This document shows positions 35,938-44,803 of a stretch of DNA of 64,000 bases, in pieces (the stretch's first letter is position 1; each line of letters starts with the position of its first letter). The translations under genes and the position numbers were made by a program. This DNA comes from CAZYJD01 sp964647785. GTDB lineage: Bacteria > Bacteroidota > Bacteroidia > NS11-12g > UBA9320. Location: NCBI GenBank assembly GCA_964647785.1, contig CAZYJD010000003.1, positions 3,168 to 67,167 of the forward strand, in the 5' to 3' direction. Under the pieces are notes generated by a model. That model did not search any database, was not told the DNA's origin, and saw nothing but the letters and a program-made list of their open reading frames with translations.

Positions 35938-35945
35938 CAAAATTA
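35938..35945 (-). promoter_or_regulatory. Candidate -7 box for thiolase
   Basis: TAATTTTG on the minus strand matches TAnnTTTG and lies 17 nt before the ATG at 35920. Confidence 0.42.
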
Positions 35946-36016
35946 GGGTAAATAGCCAGAGGAGCATACTTTCTTCAAAGAAGGCCCTGCGATAAAGTTT
36001 TCATTGCCAATTGTCT

Positions 36017-36024
36017 TACTTTTG
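36017..36024 (+). promoter_or_regulatory. Candidate -7 box for the nusB operon
   Basis: TACTTTTG matches TAnnTTTG and lies 23 nt before the ATG at 36048. A GTTTTC near 35997 could be a poor -33 element. Confidence 0.45.
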
Positions 36025-36047
36025 CGCCCTCATTCAGAGCAGGGGGG

Positions 36048-36986
36048 ATGTTAAATAGAAGACTCATCAGGGTAAAAGTGTTTCAGGCATATTACGCCGC
36101 TGAAACAGATAAGGAAGATAAATTGGCGCTCAGAAAGGCTGAATCCTTTTTGATGCACTCACTTGAAGGAATTGAGGAGGCTTTTTTCGCGGCTGTATTA
36201 TTTCCTTATGACTTGAAACATTTCATGGAGCAGGAATTCGGAGCAAACGATCAGCCGCACAACCGCCAAAGCGAGCGAAAGAAAGCTGCGCGTCTGCTTT
36301 CTTCCATGAGTTTCTGGCAGCGCCTTGAACAAACACCTGCTATTCGTGAACGAATCGATAAACCCCGCTATAACTGGAGTCAGGATGCAGCATTTCTCAG
36401 GCTGATGCTGAAAGCCCTTTTACAGGAAGATTTTTTCATCGCAGCTATCGAAAATGAGCAGGTAAGCGATGAATACGATTTTATGCTCAACATGTATGAT
36501 TTTTTCCTTCTTAAAAACGAAGACTTCATGCAGCAATTTGAAGGCATGCATATGTATTGGGAAGACGAAAGAACCCCGGTCATGCAGTCCATTAAAAAAC
36601 TTCTGAAAAATAAGGGGGAAGTGTCTTTGGAAATCCCCGAATTATCTCCTGATTGGGAAGATGATTCAAGTTTTGCAAAAGCATTGCTTCGTTGTGCCAT
36701 TGAAAATGAGGAAGCATACACCAAAATCATTGCTTCTTTCACCCCCGATTGGGAAACAGACCGAATGGCGAGAACAGATATGCTCATCATGGTGATGGCC
36801 ATGTGTGAATTTCTTCAGTTCCCCTACATCCCTGTTAAGGTTAGCCTGAACGAATACCTCGAACTTGCCAAAAGATACAGCACCCCTCAAAGCAGCAAGT
36901 TTGTCAATGGCGTGTTAGATAAGTTGCTGAAAAAACTTCAGCAGGAAAATAAGGTTATTAAGAAAGGAAGAGGTTTACTCGAATAA
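36048..36986 (+). CDS. nusB: Transcription antitermination factor NusB (long form)
   Basis: The 312-residue protein begins MLNRRLIRVKVFQAYYA, the typical start of Bacteroidota NusB. The conserved RNA-binding C-terminal part includes RMARTDMLIMVMAMCEFLQFP, split here as RMARTDMLIMVMAMCEF, followed by VSLNEYLELAKRYSTPQSSKFVNGVLD. It is about twice the length of E. coli NusB because of an N-terminal and central insertion, which is normal in this phylum. NusB with NusE binds boxA RNA and supports rRNA transcription. It leads the operon with DUF1573, yajC, coaE and a phosphoribosyltransferase. Confidence 0.92.
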   Translation: MLNRRLIRVKVFQAYYAAETDKEDKLALRKAESFLMHSLEGIEEAFFAAVLFPYDLKHFMEQEFGANDQPHNRQSERKKAARLLSSMSFWQRLEQTPAIRERIDKPRYNWSQDAAFLRLMLKALLQEDFFIAAIENEQVSDEYDFMLNMYDFFLLKNEDFMQQFEGMHMYWEDERTPVMQSIKKLLKNKGEVSLEIPELSPDWEDDSSFAKALLRCAIENEEAYTKIIASFTPDWETDRMARTDMLIMVMAMCEFLQFPYIPVKVSLNEYLELAKRYSTPQSSKFVNGVLDKLLKKLQQENKVIKKGRGLLE

Positions 36987-37004
36987 GTGCTTCGCTGAAC
37001 TTCT

Positions 37005-37012
37005 TAACTTTG
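37005..37012 (+). promoter_or_regulatory. Candidate -7 box before the DUF1573 gene
   Basis: TAACTTTG matches TAnnTTTG and lies 22 nt before the ATG at 37035. It would give an internal promoter after nusB. Confidence 0.42.
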
Positions 37013-37034
37013 CAACGGTTATACAAATCGAGTT

Positions 37035-37526
37035 ATGAAAAAATACGCAATTCTTCTATTTACAACAGCGGTTCTCGCTTCTTGCGGTGGCGGTAATGAG
37101 GTAAAAGAAACCAGCCGCATCAACAATGACGAACCAAGCTTAGACGCAGAGCTCATCGAACAAAATGGCAGTGCCGAGGAACAAACTTCAACCGAAGGCC
37201 GCATCGAAGAGCCCTTCTTCTCATTTGCAGAAGAAGTTTGGGATTTCGGTGTAATTGTGGAGGGGGAAAAGGTAAGCCACACCTTTAAATTTCAGAACAC
37301 GGGAGGAGCACCTTTGGTGATCAGCAATGTGAGCACCACTTGCGGTTGCACGGTTCCTCAATGGCCAAAAGATCCCATACAACCCGGTCAGGGCAGTGAA
37401 ATAGCCGTAACCTTCGATAGCAATGGGAAAGCAGGAAACGTTACCAAAGACATCAATATCATTGCCAATACCAACCCTGTTCAGAAGATCATAAGAATCA
37501 AAGCACAGGTTGAACCGGCACAATAA
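37035..37526 (+). CDS. DUF1573 lipoprotein
   Basis: The 163-residue protein has a lipoprotein signal (residues 1-16, lipobox LASC). An acidic linker of about 40 residues follows. The C-terminal 100 residues form a DUF1573 immunoglobulin-like domain: FDFGVIVEGEKVSHTFKFQNTG-type start, the SNVSTTCGCTVPQWPKDPI core with paired Cys, and a final beta strand. The role in the Bacteroidota envelope is unknown. It is 15 nt before yajC, so it is probably transcribed with it. Confidence 0.9.
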   Translation: MKKYAILLFTTAVLASCGGGNEVKETSRINNDEPSLDAELIEQNGSAEEQTSTEGRIEEPFFSFAEEVWDFGVIVEGEKVSHTFKFQNTGGAPLVISNVSTTCGCTVPQWPKDPIQPGQGSEIAVTFDSNGKAGNVTKDINIIANTNPVQKIIRIKAQVEPAQ

Positions 37527-37541
37527 GATTAACAACATATT

Positions 37542-37826
37542 ATGAACCCAGCAAACATGAACCTCATTTTCATCGGACTGATGATTGCCGTTTTTTATTT
37601 CTTCATCATCTTACCCCAAGTGCGCAAAACCAAGGCGCAAAGAAAATTCATGGATGAATTGAAAAAAGGTGACAAAGTTGTTACCACTGGTGGTCTTCAC
37701 GGAAAAGTAGATTCTTTGGATAAAACCACCATCATGCTGGATGCTGGCGGTGGCATCAGACTGAAAGTTGAAAGAAGTGCCATCAATATGGACACAACCC
37801 AGCTATTGGAAAAGAATCAGTCATAA
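37542..37826 (+). CDS. yajC: Sec translocase accessory subunit YajC
   Basis: The 94-residue protein has one N-terminal transmembrane helix (about 6-24, IFIGLMIAVFYFFIILP). The small cytoplasmic domain has KFMDELKKGDKVVTTGGLHGKV, split here as MDELKKGDKVVTTGGL, the YajC signature. It interacts with SecDF and supports protein export. The stop directly abuts the coaE start. Confidence 0.95.
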   Translation: MNPANMNLIFIGLMIAVFYFFIILPQVRKTKAQRKFMDELKKGDKVVTTGGLHGKVDSLDKTTIMLDAGGGIRLKVERSAINMDTTQLLEKNQS

Positions 37827-38447
37827 TTGATTAATCAACGGCATCTGAAAGCGGGAATTACAGGAGGAATCGGGGTCGGTAAATCAACGGTGTGCAAAAT
37901 ATTTACGCGCCTTAATATTCCGGTATATCAGGCCGATGATCGAGCCAAGTTTTTGATGAACAACGATGAAGACATCATCAAAAAGGTTCGTCAGGCATTT
38001 GGTTGGGATGCCTACGACCGTCAAAATAAACTGAACCGCCCTTATCTGGCCAAAGTTGTTTTTAATGACCCCAGACAGCTTAAAATTCTCAATGCCATTG
38101 TACACCCTGCCGTACTTCAGGACTATAACGATTGGGTAAAAGCACAAGAAGACATTGCTCCTTACAGCATCAAGGAAGCGGCCATCATGTTTGAAACCGA
38201 CAGTTACAAACAGCTTGATCGCATCATTGTGGTAACTTCTCCCATCAATACGCGCATAGAACGTATCATGAAGCGCGATCACATGAAACGCGATGAAGTT
38301 CTGAAACGCATAGAGAACCAGATGACCGATAAAGAGCGACTGGAAAAGGCAGATTATGTTATCCGCAACGATGGCAAGCATTCTCTCATTAAACAATGTC
38401 TGGAAATACATCATGAAATCCTGCAACTTTGCAGTGCAACCGCCTAA
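37827..38447 (+). CDS. coaE: Dephospho-CoA kinase
   Basis: The 206-residue kinase catalyses the last step of coenzyme A synthesis by phosphorylating dephospho-CoA. The P-loop GITGGIGVGKSTVCKI is at about 10-25, YQADDRAK follows at about 34-41, and the central MIVVTSPINTRIERIMKRDHMKRDEV region matches the lid. TTG at 37827 follows immediately after the yajC stop and gives a normal length. It is co-transcribed with the gene 2 nt downstream. Confidence 0.94.
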   Translation: MINQRHLKAGITGGIGVGKSTVCKIFTRLNIPVYQADDRAKFLMNNDEDIIKKVRQAFGWDAYDRQNKLNRPYLAKVVFNDPRQLKILNAIVHPAVLQDYNDWVKAQEDIAPYSIKEAAIMFETDSYKQLDRIIVVTSPINTRIERIMKRDHMKRDEVLKRIENQMTDKERLEKADYVIRNDGKHSLIKQCLEIHHEILQLCSATA

Positions 38448-38449
38448 AT

Positions 38450-38962
38450 ATGAACAATCATAACAACAGACAGGTTCTAGATCATCTTGCCATATTGAGA
38501 AGAATACGGCGCATGGCCTGGCAGATGTATGAAGAATCTTATGCTGAAGATGAGATGGTTATTGTAGGAATCAAAGAAGCGGGTTTACACATTGCCAAAC
38601 TACTCAGCGATGAACTCGAACGCATCGGAGGAGAAATGACCATCACTCTTATTGGAGTAAGTGTGAACAAACAAGCTCCATTTGCATCTGAAATTCAGTT
38701 TGATCAGGAATTGGATATTAAATCGAAATCAGTGATTTTGGTCGATGATGTACTCAATACAGGAAAGACCCTGATTGCTGCATCCATTCCTCTGCTGCAG
38801 TCTTCTCCAGCAAGACTTAAGACAGCAATTTTAGCCAACCGCGACCACAAGCAATATCCGATTGCAGCGGATTACGTAGGCATTTCACTCGCCACCACCC
38901 TGGAAGAACACATCACTTTCAGCATCTCCGAAAACGGTGAAATGAGTGTTCAACTCGATTGA
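38450..38962 (+). CDS. Type I phosphoribosyltransferase family protein
   Basis: The ATG at 38450 gives 170 residues (an upstream ATG at 38429 would overlap coaE). The PRPP-binding motif VILVDDVLNTGKTLIAA is at about 93-109, preceded by IVGIKEAGLHIAKLLSDEL. These resemble PyrR or adenine/uracil phosphoribosyltransferases, but the specificity is not clear. It is the last gene of the nusB operon. Its end overlaps the convergent COG2509 gene by 13 nt. Confidence 0.85.
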   Translation: MNNHNNRQVLDHLAILRRIRRMAWQMYEESYAEDEMVIVGIKEAGLHIAKLLSDELERIGGEMTITLIGVSVNKQAPFASEIQFDQELDIKSKSVILVDDVLNTGKTLIAASIPLLQSSPARLKTAILANRDHKQYPIAADYVGISLATTLEEHITFSISENGEMSVQLD

Positions 38963-40551
38963 TTGACTCCGGTTTCTAGCTCCATTCGTCTCACTGCCTC
39001 TTGGGCACAACGCATTCCATCTACAGCGGCAGACACAATTCCGCCTGCATATCCCGCGCCCTCTCCACAGGGATATAATCCAGCAACATCGGGATGCTGA
39101 AGATTCGTGGGGTCTCTCGGTATTCTAACGGGGCTTGAAGTTCTGCTTTCTGTTGCCACCAGCACTGCATCAGGGCTATGATAGCCCTTCATTTTCTTTC
39201 CAAACTGAATCAAGCCGTCCCTCAACGCCTTTGTTACAGCGACTGGCAGTACCTGGCTCAAATCAGCAGAGCGAATTCCCGGCACATAAGAACATTCAGG
39301 AAGACTCGATGACAAACGGCCTTCAATAAAATCGGTCATGCGCTGGGCAGGAGCTACCAAATTCCCACCGCCTGCAATATTTGCCTTTGCCTCCGTTTCC
39401 TCCTGAAACTTCAATGCAGCAAGTGAGCCATATTCCCCAAGCCAAGATTTCCAGTCGACCGGGCCCACAGAAACCACCATGCCGCTATTGGCAAATTTCC
39501 CATTCCTCTTCGAGGGCGACCAGCCATTTACCACCAGGTGATTTTGATCGGTGGAAGCTGGTGCAATGATCCCCCCGGGGCACATGCAAAAACTAAACAC
39601 CCCCCTCCCCTTTGCCTGGGTAACCAAGTTGTAATAGGCGGGCGGTAAATAGGCATCCCGAAGGTCGCAATGGTATTGAATGCGGTCAATTTGTTCCTGT
39701 GGATGTTCGATGCGCACACCTAAGGCAAACTCCTTGTTTTCGAGCTGTATGCCTTTTTGGTGCAGTAGTTCGTAAATATCGCGAGCACTGTGTCCAGTTG
39801 CCAGAATGAGATCCCTTCCTGCAAAAAAACGGCCATCATTAAGTTCTACCCCTTCCACCCCGTGCTCACCCATGCGGATATCAGTTATTTTGGCTTCAAA
39901 CAAGATTTCACCGCCCTTTTCGCGTATGCTGTTGCGGAGGTTCTCCACTATTGCAGGTAATTTATTGGTACCGATATGCGGTCTGGCATTTATACGGATG
40001 TCAGCCGATGCACCGTGTTGTATAAGGATATCGAGCACCTTGTTTACCTGCCCCCTTTTTTTCGAACGGGTATAGAGCTTCCCATCGCTATAGGTGCCTG
40101 CTCCTCCTTCTCCAAAACAATAATTGCTGTCGGGATCAACCTGTCCGAGGCGATTGAGTTGTGCGAGATCCCTTCTTCGTTCTCTTACCATCTTGCCTCG
40201 CTCCAGTACCACCGGTCTGATGCCATGTTCGAGCAGCTCAAGGGCAGCAAAAATACCCGCAGGACCAAATCCTGCAATCAGTACTTCACGCTCTTTAAGC
40301 GTTTTGGGATAAACCGGCTGAAAGGCATCCTGCGGTAGCAATTTACCATCGGTGCAATATTGGATCTGCAACAAAATGCGAACGGGGCTTCTGCGGGCAT
40401 CAATCGATCTGCGTGAAATGCGCCAATCACTTATTTGATCGGCCGTTAAGCCCCCTCCTTTACACAATGCCCTGAATACCTCCGCTTCTACTGCCGCATC
40501 TGCAGGAGAAAGATGCAATTCTATTTCCGAAAATGGTCCGCTTTTTTGCAT
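38950..40551 (-). CDS. COG2509 FAD-dependent dehydrogenase
   Basis: The ATG at 40551 gives 533 residues and puts the FSEIELHLSPADAA segment at the N-terminus, as in related proteins; an ATG at 40641 is possible. The FAD motif is EVLIAGFGPAGIFAALELL (about 105-123), then LERGKMVRERRRDL. The C-terminal end LYPCGEGAGYAGGIVSAAVDGMR is the second FAD contact. CFGEGGAGTYSDGKLYTR is the family signature. The substrate and electron acceptor are unknown. Three-domain flavoproteins of this type are widespread and uncharacterised. Confidence 0.87.
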   Translation of the reverse strand: MQKSGPFSEIELHLSPADAAVEAEVFRALCKGGGLTADQISDWRISRRSIDARRSPVRILLQIQYCTDGKLLPQDAFQPVYPKTLKEREVLIAGFGPAGIFAALELLEHGIRPVVLERGKMVRERRRDLAQLNRLGQVDPDSNYCFGEGGAGTYSDGKLYTRSKKRGQVNKVLDILIQHGASADIRINARPHIGTNKLPAIVENLRNSIREKGGEILFEAKITDIRMGEHGVEGVELNDGRFFAGRDLILATGHSARDIYELLHQKGIQLENKEFALGVRIEHPQEQIDRIQYHCDLRDAYLPPAYYNLVTQAKGRGVFSFCMCPGGIIAPASTDQNHLVVNGWSPSKRNGKFANSGMVVSVGPVDWKSWLGEYGSLAALKFQEETEAKANIAGGGNLVAPAQRMTDFIEGRLSSSLPECSYVPGIRSADLSQVLPVAVTKALRDGLIQFGKKMKGYHSPDAVLVATESRTSSPVRIPRDPTNLQHPDVAGLYPCGEGAGYAGGIVSAAVDGMRCAQEAVRRMELETGVNQSS

Positions 40552-40675
40552 AAAGGAACAAAGATACATCCTGGTGATATGTGCATAAAAAGGAAATAAC
40601 TTATGCTGCTCACAAGCTTCATTTACAGTGGGTTTTGGCACTTATTTTGTTTTTTTGCTGCTTAATATTCATTCA

Positions 40676-41521
40676 ATGAGCAGTATTTCCGAACTGCAAC
40701 GCCTCGTTCCGCAGGTACGCAGAGACATCGTTCGCATGGTACATGCAGTGCAATCGGGCCATCCGGGTGGTTCTTTGGGTTGCACCGAATTTTTTGTAGC
40801 CATGTTTTTTAACATCATGGACCATCAACCCAATCCTTTTCAGCCGGAAGGAAAAGGTGAAGATGTCTTCATCTTAAGCAATGGTCATATTTCTCCTGTT
40901 TATTACAGCGCTCTTGCAAGAAGCGGATATTTTCCGGTGGCGGAATTAAGCACTTTCAGAAAGTTGAATTCAAGATTACAGGGTCATCCTGCTACTGAAG
41001 AAGGTTTACCAGGCATTCGGATTGCTTCGGGATCATTGGGTCAGGGGCTTTCTGTGGCCACCGGCATTGCTCTTTCTAAGAAACTCGCAAAAGACGATAA
41101 AAATGTTTTTGTTCTCTGTGGGGACGGCGAATTGCAAGAGGGGCAAAATTGGGAAGCCATCATGTTTGCTGCCCACAACAAAGTAGATAACCTCATCGCA
41201 GTGGTCGATTTTAATGGGCAGCAAATTGATGGTTCCACGAAAGATGTAATGGGAATGACTGAATACAAATCAAAATTTGAATCCTTTGGATGGACCACCT
41301 TGCAGATGGAAGGAAATGATTTGGAAAGCATTCTGTTTACCATGAAGGAAGCCAAAGCATTAAGTGGAAAGGGCAAACCTGTTTTCGTGATTATGAAAAC
41401 TGAAATGGGTCATGGGGTCGATTTTATGATGGGCTCACACCAATGGCATGGAATTGCTCCGAATAATGAACAATTGGCTGAAGCACTTGCTCAAAACGAA
41501 GAAACAATTGGCGACTATTGA
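40676..41521 (+). CDS. Transketolase, N-terminal subunit
   Basis: The ATG at 40676 gives 281 residues, a better fit than the upstream start at 40628. It carries HPGGSLGCTEFFVAMFF and the thiamine-diphosphate motif from GDGELQEG to FNGQQID, with a Mg-binding Asp and Asn. The C-terminal half of the enzyme is the gene at 42928..43887. Together the two subunits make the transketolase dimer of the non-oxidative pentose phosphate pathway. A VWA gene lies between them. Confidence 0.93.
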   Translation: MSSISELQRLVPQVRRDIVRMVHAVQSGHPGGSLGCTEFFVAMFFNIMDHQPNPFQPEGKGEDVFILSNGHISPVYYSALARSGYFPVAELSTFRKLNSRLQGHPATEEGLPGIRIASGSLGQGLSVATGIALSKKLAKDDKNVFVLCGDGELQEGQNWEAIMFAAHNKVDNLIAVVDFNGQQIDGSTKDVMGMTEYKSKFESFGWTTLQMEGNDLESILFTMKEAKALSGKGKPVFVIMKTEMGHGVDFMMGSHQWHGIAPNNEQLAEALAQNEETIGDY

Positions 41522-41556
41522 ATAATAAAGCAGCAGTATATCAGGTTTATCATATC

Positions 41557-42924
41557 ATGAAACACAAGTGGATATGGCTGCTTTTGTTGGGTGCTTTTGC
41601 CGCGTCACCGTCTTTTGCTCAGTATAAAAAGCCTAAAACAAGAATCTTATTTTTACTGGATGCCTCAGGTAGCATGTATGCGCGCATGGGGTCTGACAAC
41701 CGCATCAATACTGCCAAAAGGCTACTTAGTCAGATGGTGGATAGCCTTCGGCAGTTTGAGGAAGTAGAACTGGCTTTGCGCGTTTATGGTCACAATACGC
41801 CAAAAGAACAACGCAATTGTGAAGACACAAGACTGGAGGTCCCTTTCAGTTGGAAAAACCATGATTTCATCATAGAAGAGATGCAAGCCATTCGGCCAAA
41901 AGGCACTACGCTGATTGCCTATAGTTTGCAACAGGCGGCATATGACTTTCCAATCGATCGGGAGGTGAGAAACATCATCATCCTGATAACCGATGGTATT
42001 GAAGAATGTGATGGCGATCCATGCGCCGTATCGATGGCTCTTCAAGAGCAGGGGGTTGCTTTGAAACCTTTCATCATTGGCGTCGGGCTGGATGCACAAT
42101 TCAGGAGTGAGTTTGATTGCGTGGGCCGTTACTTTGAAGCCAATACCGAACAACAATTTCAAGAAGTATTAGGAGTGGTAATCACGCAGGCGCTTAACAA
42201 TACCACGGCCCAAGTAAATCTGCTCGATGATTTCGGTCAAGCCCTGGAAACAGATGTCAACATGACTTTTTACGATCACCATCGAAAAACGATGGAGTAC
42301 AATTTCATGCACACCCTGAATAACCGTGGCGTGCCAGATACAATGTACATCGATCCTGGAATGAGCTATGATATTGTGGTTCATACCTTGCCTCCGGTAA
42401 AAAAGGAGAATATTGAAATAAAAGCCGGTAAGCACAACATTATTCCAATTGAAAGCGGCAGAGGAAATCTTCGACTGGAAATTGATGGTGTTACCAATTA
42501 CAATCGCCTCATTGGCTTGGTTAAAGACCCATCGAACAATCAGATCATTCATCATCAGGACTTTAATACTGAACAGAAGTATCTCACCGGTTCATACGAC
42601 ATTGAAATTCTCAGTACACCCAGAATTATTCAGAAAGGACTGAAAATCAGTCAGGATAAAATAACCACCCTTAAAATACCACAACCAGGAAAACTAAACC
42701 TCATCACGCGCATTGCATTCGTGGGAGGAATTTATCGCTTGCGAGAAAATAAAATGGAATGGGTATGCGACATACAGGCTGCTCAGGGACGGCAATTAAT
42801 CGTCATTCAACCGGGCAATTATTACCTCATAACGAGAAACAGCCTGGACAAGGATATCTTGAAAACCAAAGAACAAAAATTCGAAATAAAATCAGGGGAA
42901 GTAACCCAAATAGCCCTTTATTGA
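41557..42924 (+). CDS. Secreted VWA-domain protein inside the transketolase operon
   Basis: The ATG at 41557 gives 455 residues with a signal peptide (about 1-23, WLLLLGAFAASPSFAQ); a TTG at 41518 would lengthen it by 13 residues. A von Willebrand A domain occupies about 25-220, with the MIDAS motif LFLLDASGSMYARMG and the IIILITDGIEECDGD region. The remaining 230 residues are beta-rich and have no recognised name. It is probably a surface or periplasmic protein. It is 35 nt after the N-terminal and 3 nt before the C-terminal transketolase subunit, so it is very probably co-expressed with them. Confidence 0.88.
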   Translation: MKHKWIWLLLLGAFAASPSFAQYKKPKTRILFLLDASGSMYARMGSDNRINTAKRLLSQMVDSLRQFEEVELALRVYGHNTPKEQRNCEDTRLEVPFSWKNHDFIIEEMQAIRPKGTTLIAYSLQQAAYDFPIDREVRNIIILITDGIEECDGDPCAVSMALQEQGVALKPFIIGVGLDAQFRSEFDCVGRYFEANTEQQFQEVLGVVITQALNNTTAQVNLLDDFGQALETDVNMTFYDHHRKTMEYNFMHTLNNRGVPDTMYIDPGMSYDIVVHTLPPVKKENIEIKAGKHNIIPIESGRGNLRLEIDGVTNYNRLIGLVKDPSNNQIIHHQDFNTEQKYLTGSYDIEILSTPRIIQKGLKISQDKITTLKIPQPGKLNLITRIAFVGGIYRLRENKMEWVCDIQAAQGRQLIVIQPGNYYLITRNSLDKDILKTKEQKFEIKSGEVTQIALY

Positions 42925-42927
42925 TCT

Positions 42928-43887
42928 ATGAAAACCTTTAACGTAACAGAAAAGAAAGACACCCGATCCGGTTTCGGGGCAGGTCTGCTCGAGCTTGGTC
43001 GTAGCAATGACAAAGTGGTAGCACTTTGTGCTGATCTTACCGGCTCACTGAAGATGGATGCCTTTGAGAAAGAATTCCCGGAGCGCTTCTTTCAGGCGGG
43101 TATTGCCGAAGCAAATATGATTGGTATGGCGGCGGGATTGGCCACCGGCGGCATGATTCCCTTTACCGGCACGTTTGCCAACTTCTCTACAGGTAGGGTT
43201 TATGATCAAATTCGGCAGAGTGTGGCCTATTCAAATAAGAATGTAAAGGTTTGCGCTTCGCATGCTGGACTTACCTTAGGAGAGGACGGAGCCACGCATC
43301 AAATTCTAGAAGACTTAGGCCTCATGAAAATGCTCCCGAACTTCACCGTAATCAACCCCTGTGATTACAACCAAACCAAAGCAGCCACCATTGCCATTGC
43401 AAATCATGAGGGCCCAGTGTATCTTCGATTTGGCCGCCCAAAATGGCCCGTATTTACCGATCCCGACCAGCAATTTATCATTGGAAAAGCATGGCAGATC
43501 GATGAAGGTAGTGATGTGAGTATTTTTTGTACCGGTCATTTGGTATGGAAAGCCATAGAAGCTGCTCAGATACTGGCTGAAAAAGGCATATATGTTGATT
43601 TGATTAATATCCATACCATCAAACCACTCGATACAGAAGCAGTGCTAAAATCAGTAGCCAAAACCCGTTGTGCGGTAACCGCAGAAGAACATCAAATTGC
43701 TGGTGGTTTGGGCGAAAGTATTGCATCGCTGTTGGGGCGAAATCAGCCCACACCCATTGAAATGGTGGGCGTAAACGATCATTTTGGAGAAAGCGGAACG
43801 CCCGATGAATTGTTGATCAAATACGGTCTCGATGCCACAAACATTGTTGAAGCCGCCCAAAAAGTTATTGCCCGTAAAAATGCTTGA
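42928..43887 (+). CDS. Transketolase, C-terminal subunit
   Basis: The 319-residue protein has the pyrimidine-binding domain, starting GFGAGLLELGRSNDKVVALCADLTGS (split here as GLLELGRSNDKVVALCADL) and FFQAGIAEANMIGMAAGLATGG with its Glu for thiamine activation. The C-terminal transketolase domain includes AEEHQIAGGLGESIAS. It complements the N-terminal subunit at 40676..41521. The gene begins 3 nt after the VWA stop. Confidence 0.93.
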   Translation: MKTFNVTEKKDTRSGFGAGLLELGRSNDKVVALCADLTGSLKMDAFEKEFPERFFQAGIAEANMIGMAAGLATGGMIPFTGTFANFSTGRVYDQIRQSVAYSNKNVKVCASHAGLTLGEDGATHQILEDLGLMKMLPNFTVINPCDYNQTKAATIAIANHEGPVYLRFGRPKWPVFTDPDQQFIIGKAWQIDEGSDVSIFCTGHLVWKAIEAAQILAEKGIYVDLINIHTIKPLDTEAVLKSVAKTRCAVTAEEHQIAGGLGESIASLLGRNQPTPIEMVGVNDHFGESGTPDELLIKYGLDATNIVEAAQKVIARKNA

Positions 43888-43906
43888 TTAGGCGAATTTT
43901 GCCTAA
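43888..43906. repeat. Inverted repeat between convergent genes
   Basis: TTAGGC and GCCTAA form a 6-bp stem with a 7-nt loop directly after the transketolase stop. No T-run follows on either strand, so a terminator role is unproven. It lies between convergent genes. Confidence 0.35.
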
Positions 43907-43923
43907 CCAATTGCCTTGAGTTT

Positions 43924-44802
43924 TCACCTCAAAGTATCACTTTCCAACCAGGTGCCGGCAAAAATGCCCAAACCTCCATTGACATTGCTGTGCACCACTA
44001 TGCCATCATTGAATAGGTTCGCTGGGTCGTCTATCTGTTCTTTGAAGGCCGCCAAACTAACAAAATAGCGGTAATAATCTTCACTCAATACGCGAAGCTG
44101 TATGAGGTATTTCTCATCAGGATTATTAAACACCAATCCCGCAGGTGGCACGGCCACAAACTCCTTTAGCTGTCCGTTAAATAGTTGGTCACTTACAACA
44201 AACCCACCATCTGCTGTGCTCACGGTCTCCGGAGCATTTAAACTGGGGTCATCGGTATTGAAATCAAATGGCAACCACTCTCCCAGCGTTACACTGAAGT
44301 AATAGAAGTTGAGTTTATAGTAATTGTTTTCATTGGCTCGATCTCGGAAAGACACCTTTAAAAGGTCACTGGTATTTCCATTGTTATCCGTTCCACCATC
44401 AATGATGTATGTGGCATTTTTTTCTTGCAAAGTTGACGGGATTTGGGCGTTGGATGTTACCGAAATAAGTCCGGGGTAGGAAGCCCGAACGGTATAACTA
44501 ACTCCTGCCGCTGGAATCTCAGTGCTGATGTAACGTTTAAAAAAGCCATCGTAGATGAGGGGGATTTCCTGATTGCCCTTCAACAAAACAATGTTCACCC
44601 CTTCCAGTACTTCTGCTTCTTTATTCACATAAGCTGAAGCCGAACTCGATGCTTCAATGCTAATGGGTTGTTGATTGTTCAACTCAGCATTCAAAACCAG
44701 CTTCTCTTCAAATTCAGGCAAATCAGCAAAGGGTATCTCCCGGTCACAGGCGCTGATTGTGATTAAAGCGATGAGGCTCAGGTATATTTTCAATTGCTTC
44801 AT
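43924..44802 (-). CDS. DUF4249 lipoprotein
   Basis: The 292-residue protein has a lipoprotein signal (lipobox ISAC, Cys at about 19). It then shows the DUF4249 start IPFADLPEFEEKLVLNAEL, then a beta-sandwich with CnA-like segments such as SYTVRASYPGLISVTSNAQIP. DUF4249 proteins accompany TonB-dependent receptors in Bacteroidota and probably sit on the outer membrane. The stop of the receptor gene lies 1 nt upstream of its start, so they are coupled. The ligand is unknown. Confidence 0.9.
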   Translation of the reverse strand: MKQLKIYLSLIALITISACDREIPFADLPEFEEKLVLNAELNNQQPISIEASSSASAYVNKEAEVLEGVNIVLLKGNQEIPLIYDGFFKRYISTEIPAAGVSYTVRASYPGLISVTSNAQIPSTLQEKNATYIIDGGTDNNGNTSDLLKVSFRDRANENNYYKLNFYYFSVTLGEWLPFDFNTDDPSLNAPETVSTADGGFVVSDQLFNGQLKEFVAVPPAGLVFNNPDEKYLIQLRVLSEDYYRYFVSLAAFKEQIDDPANLFNDGIVVHSNVNGGLGIFAGTWLESDTLR

Positions 44803-44803
44803 G

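Noticed and set aside
43888..43906. Hairpin as a terminator between the transketolase and DUF4249 genes
   Set aside because: Six-bp stem with no T-run on either strand; kept only as an inverted repeat.
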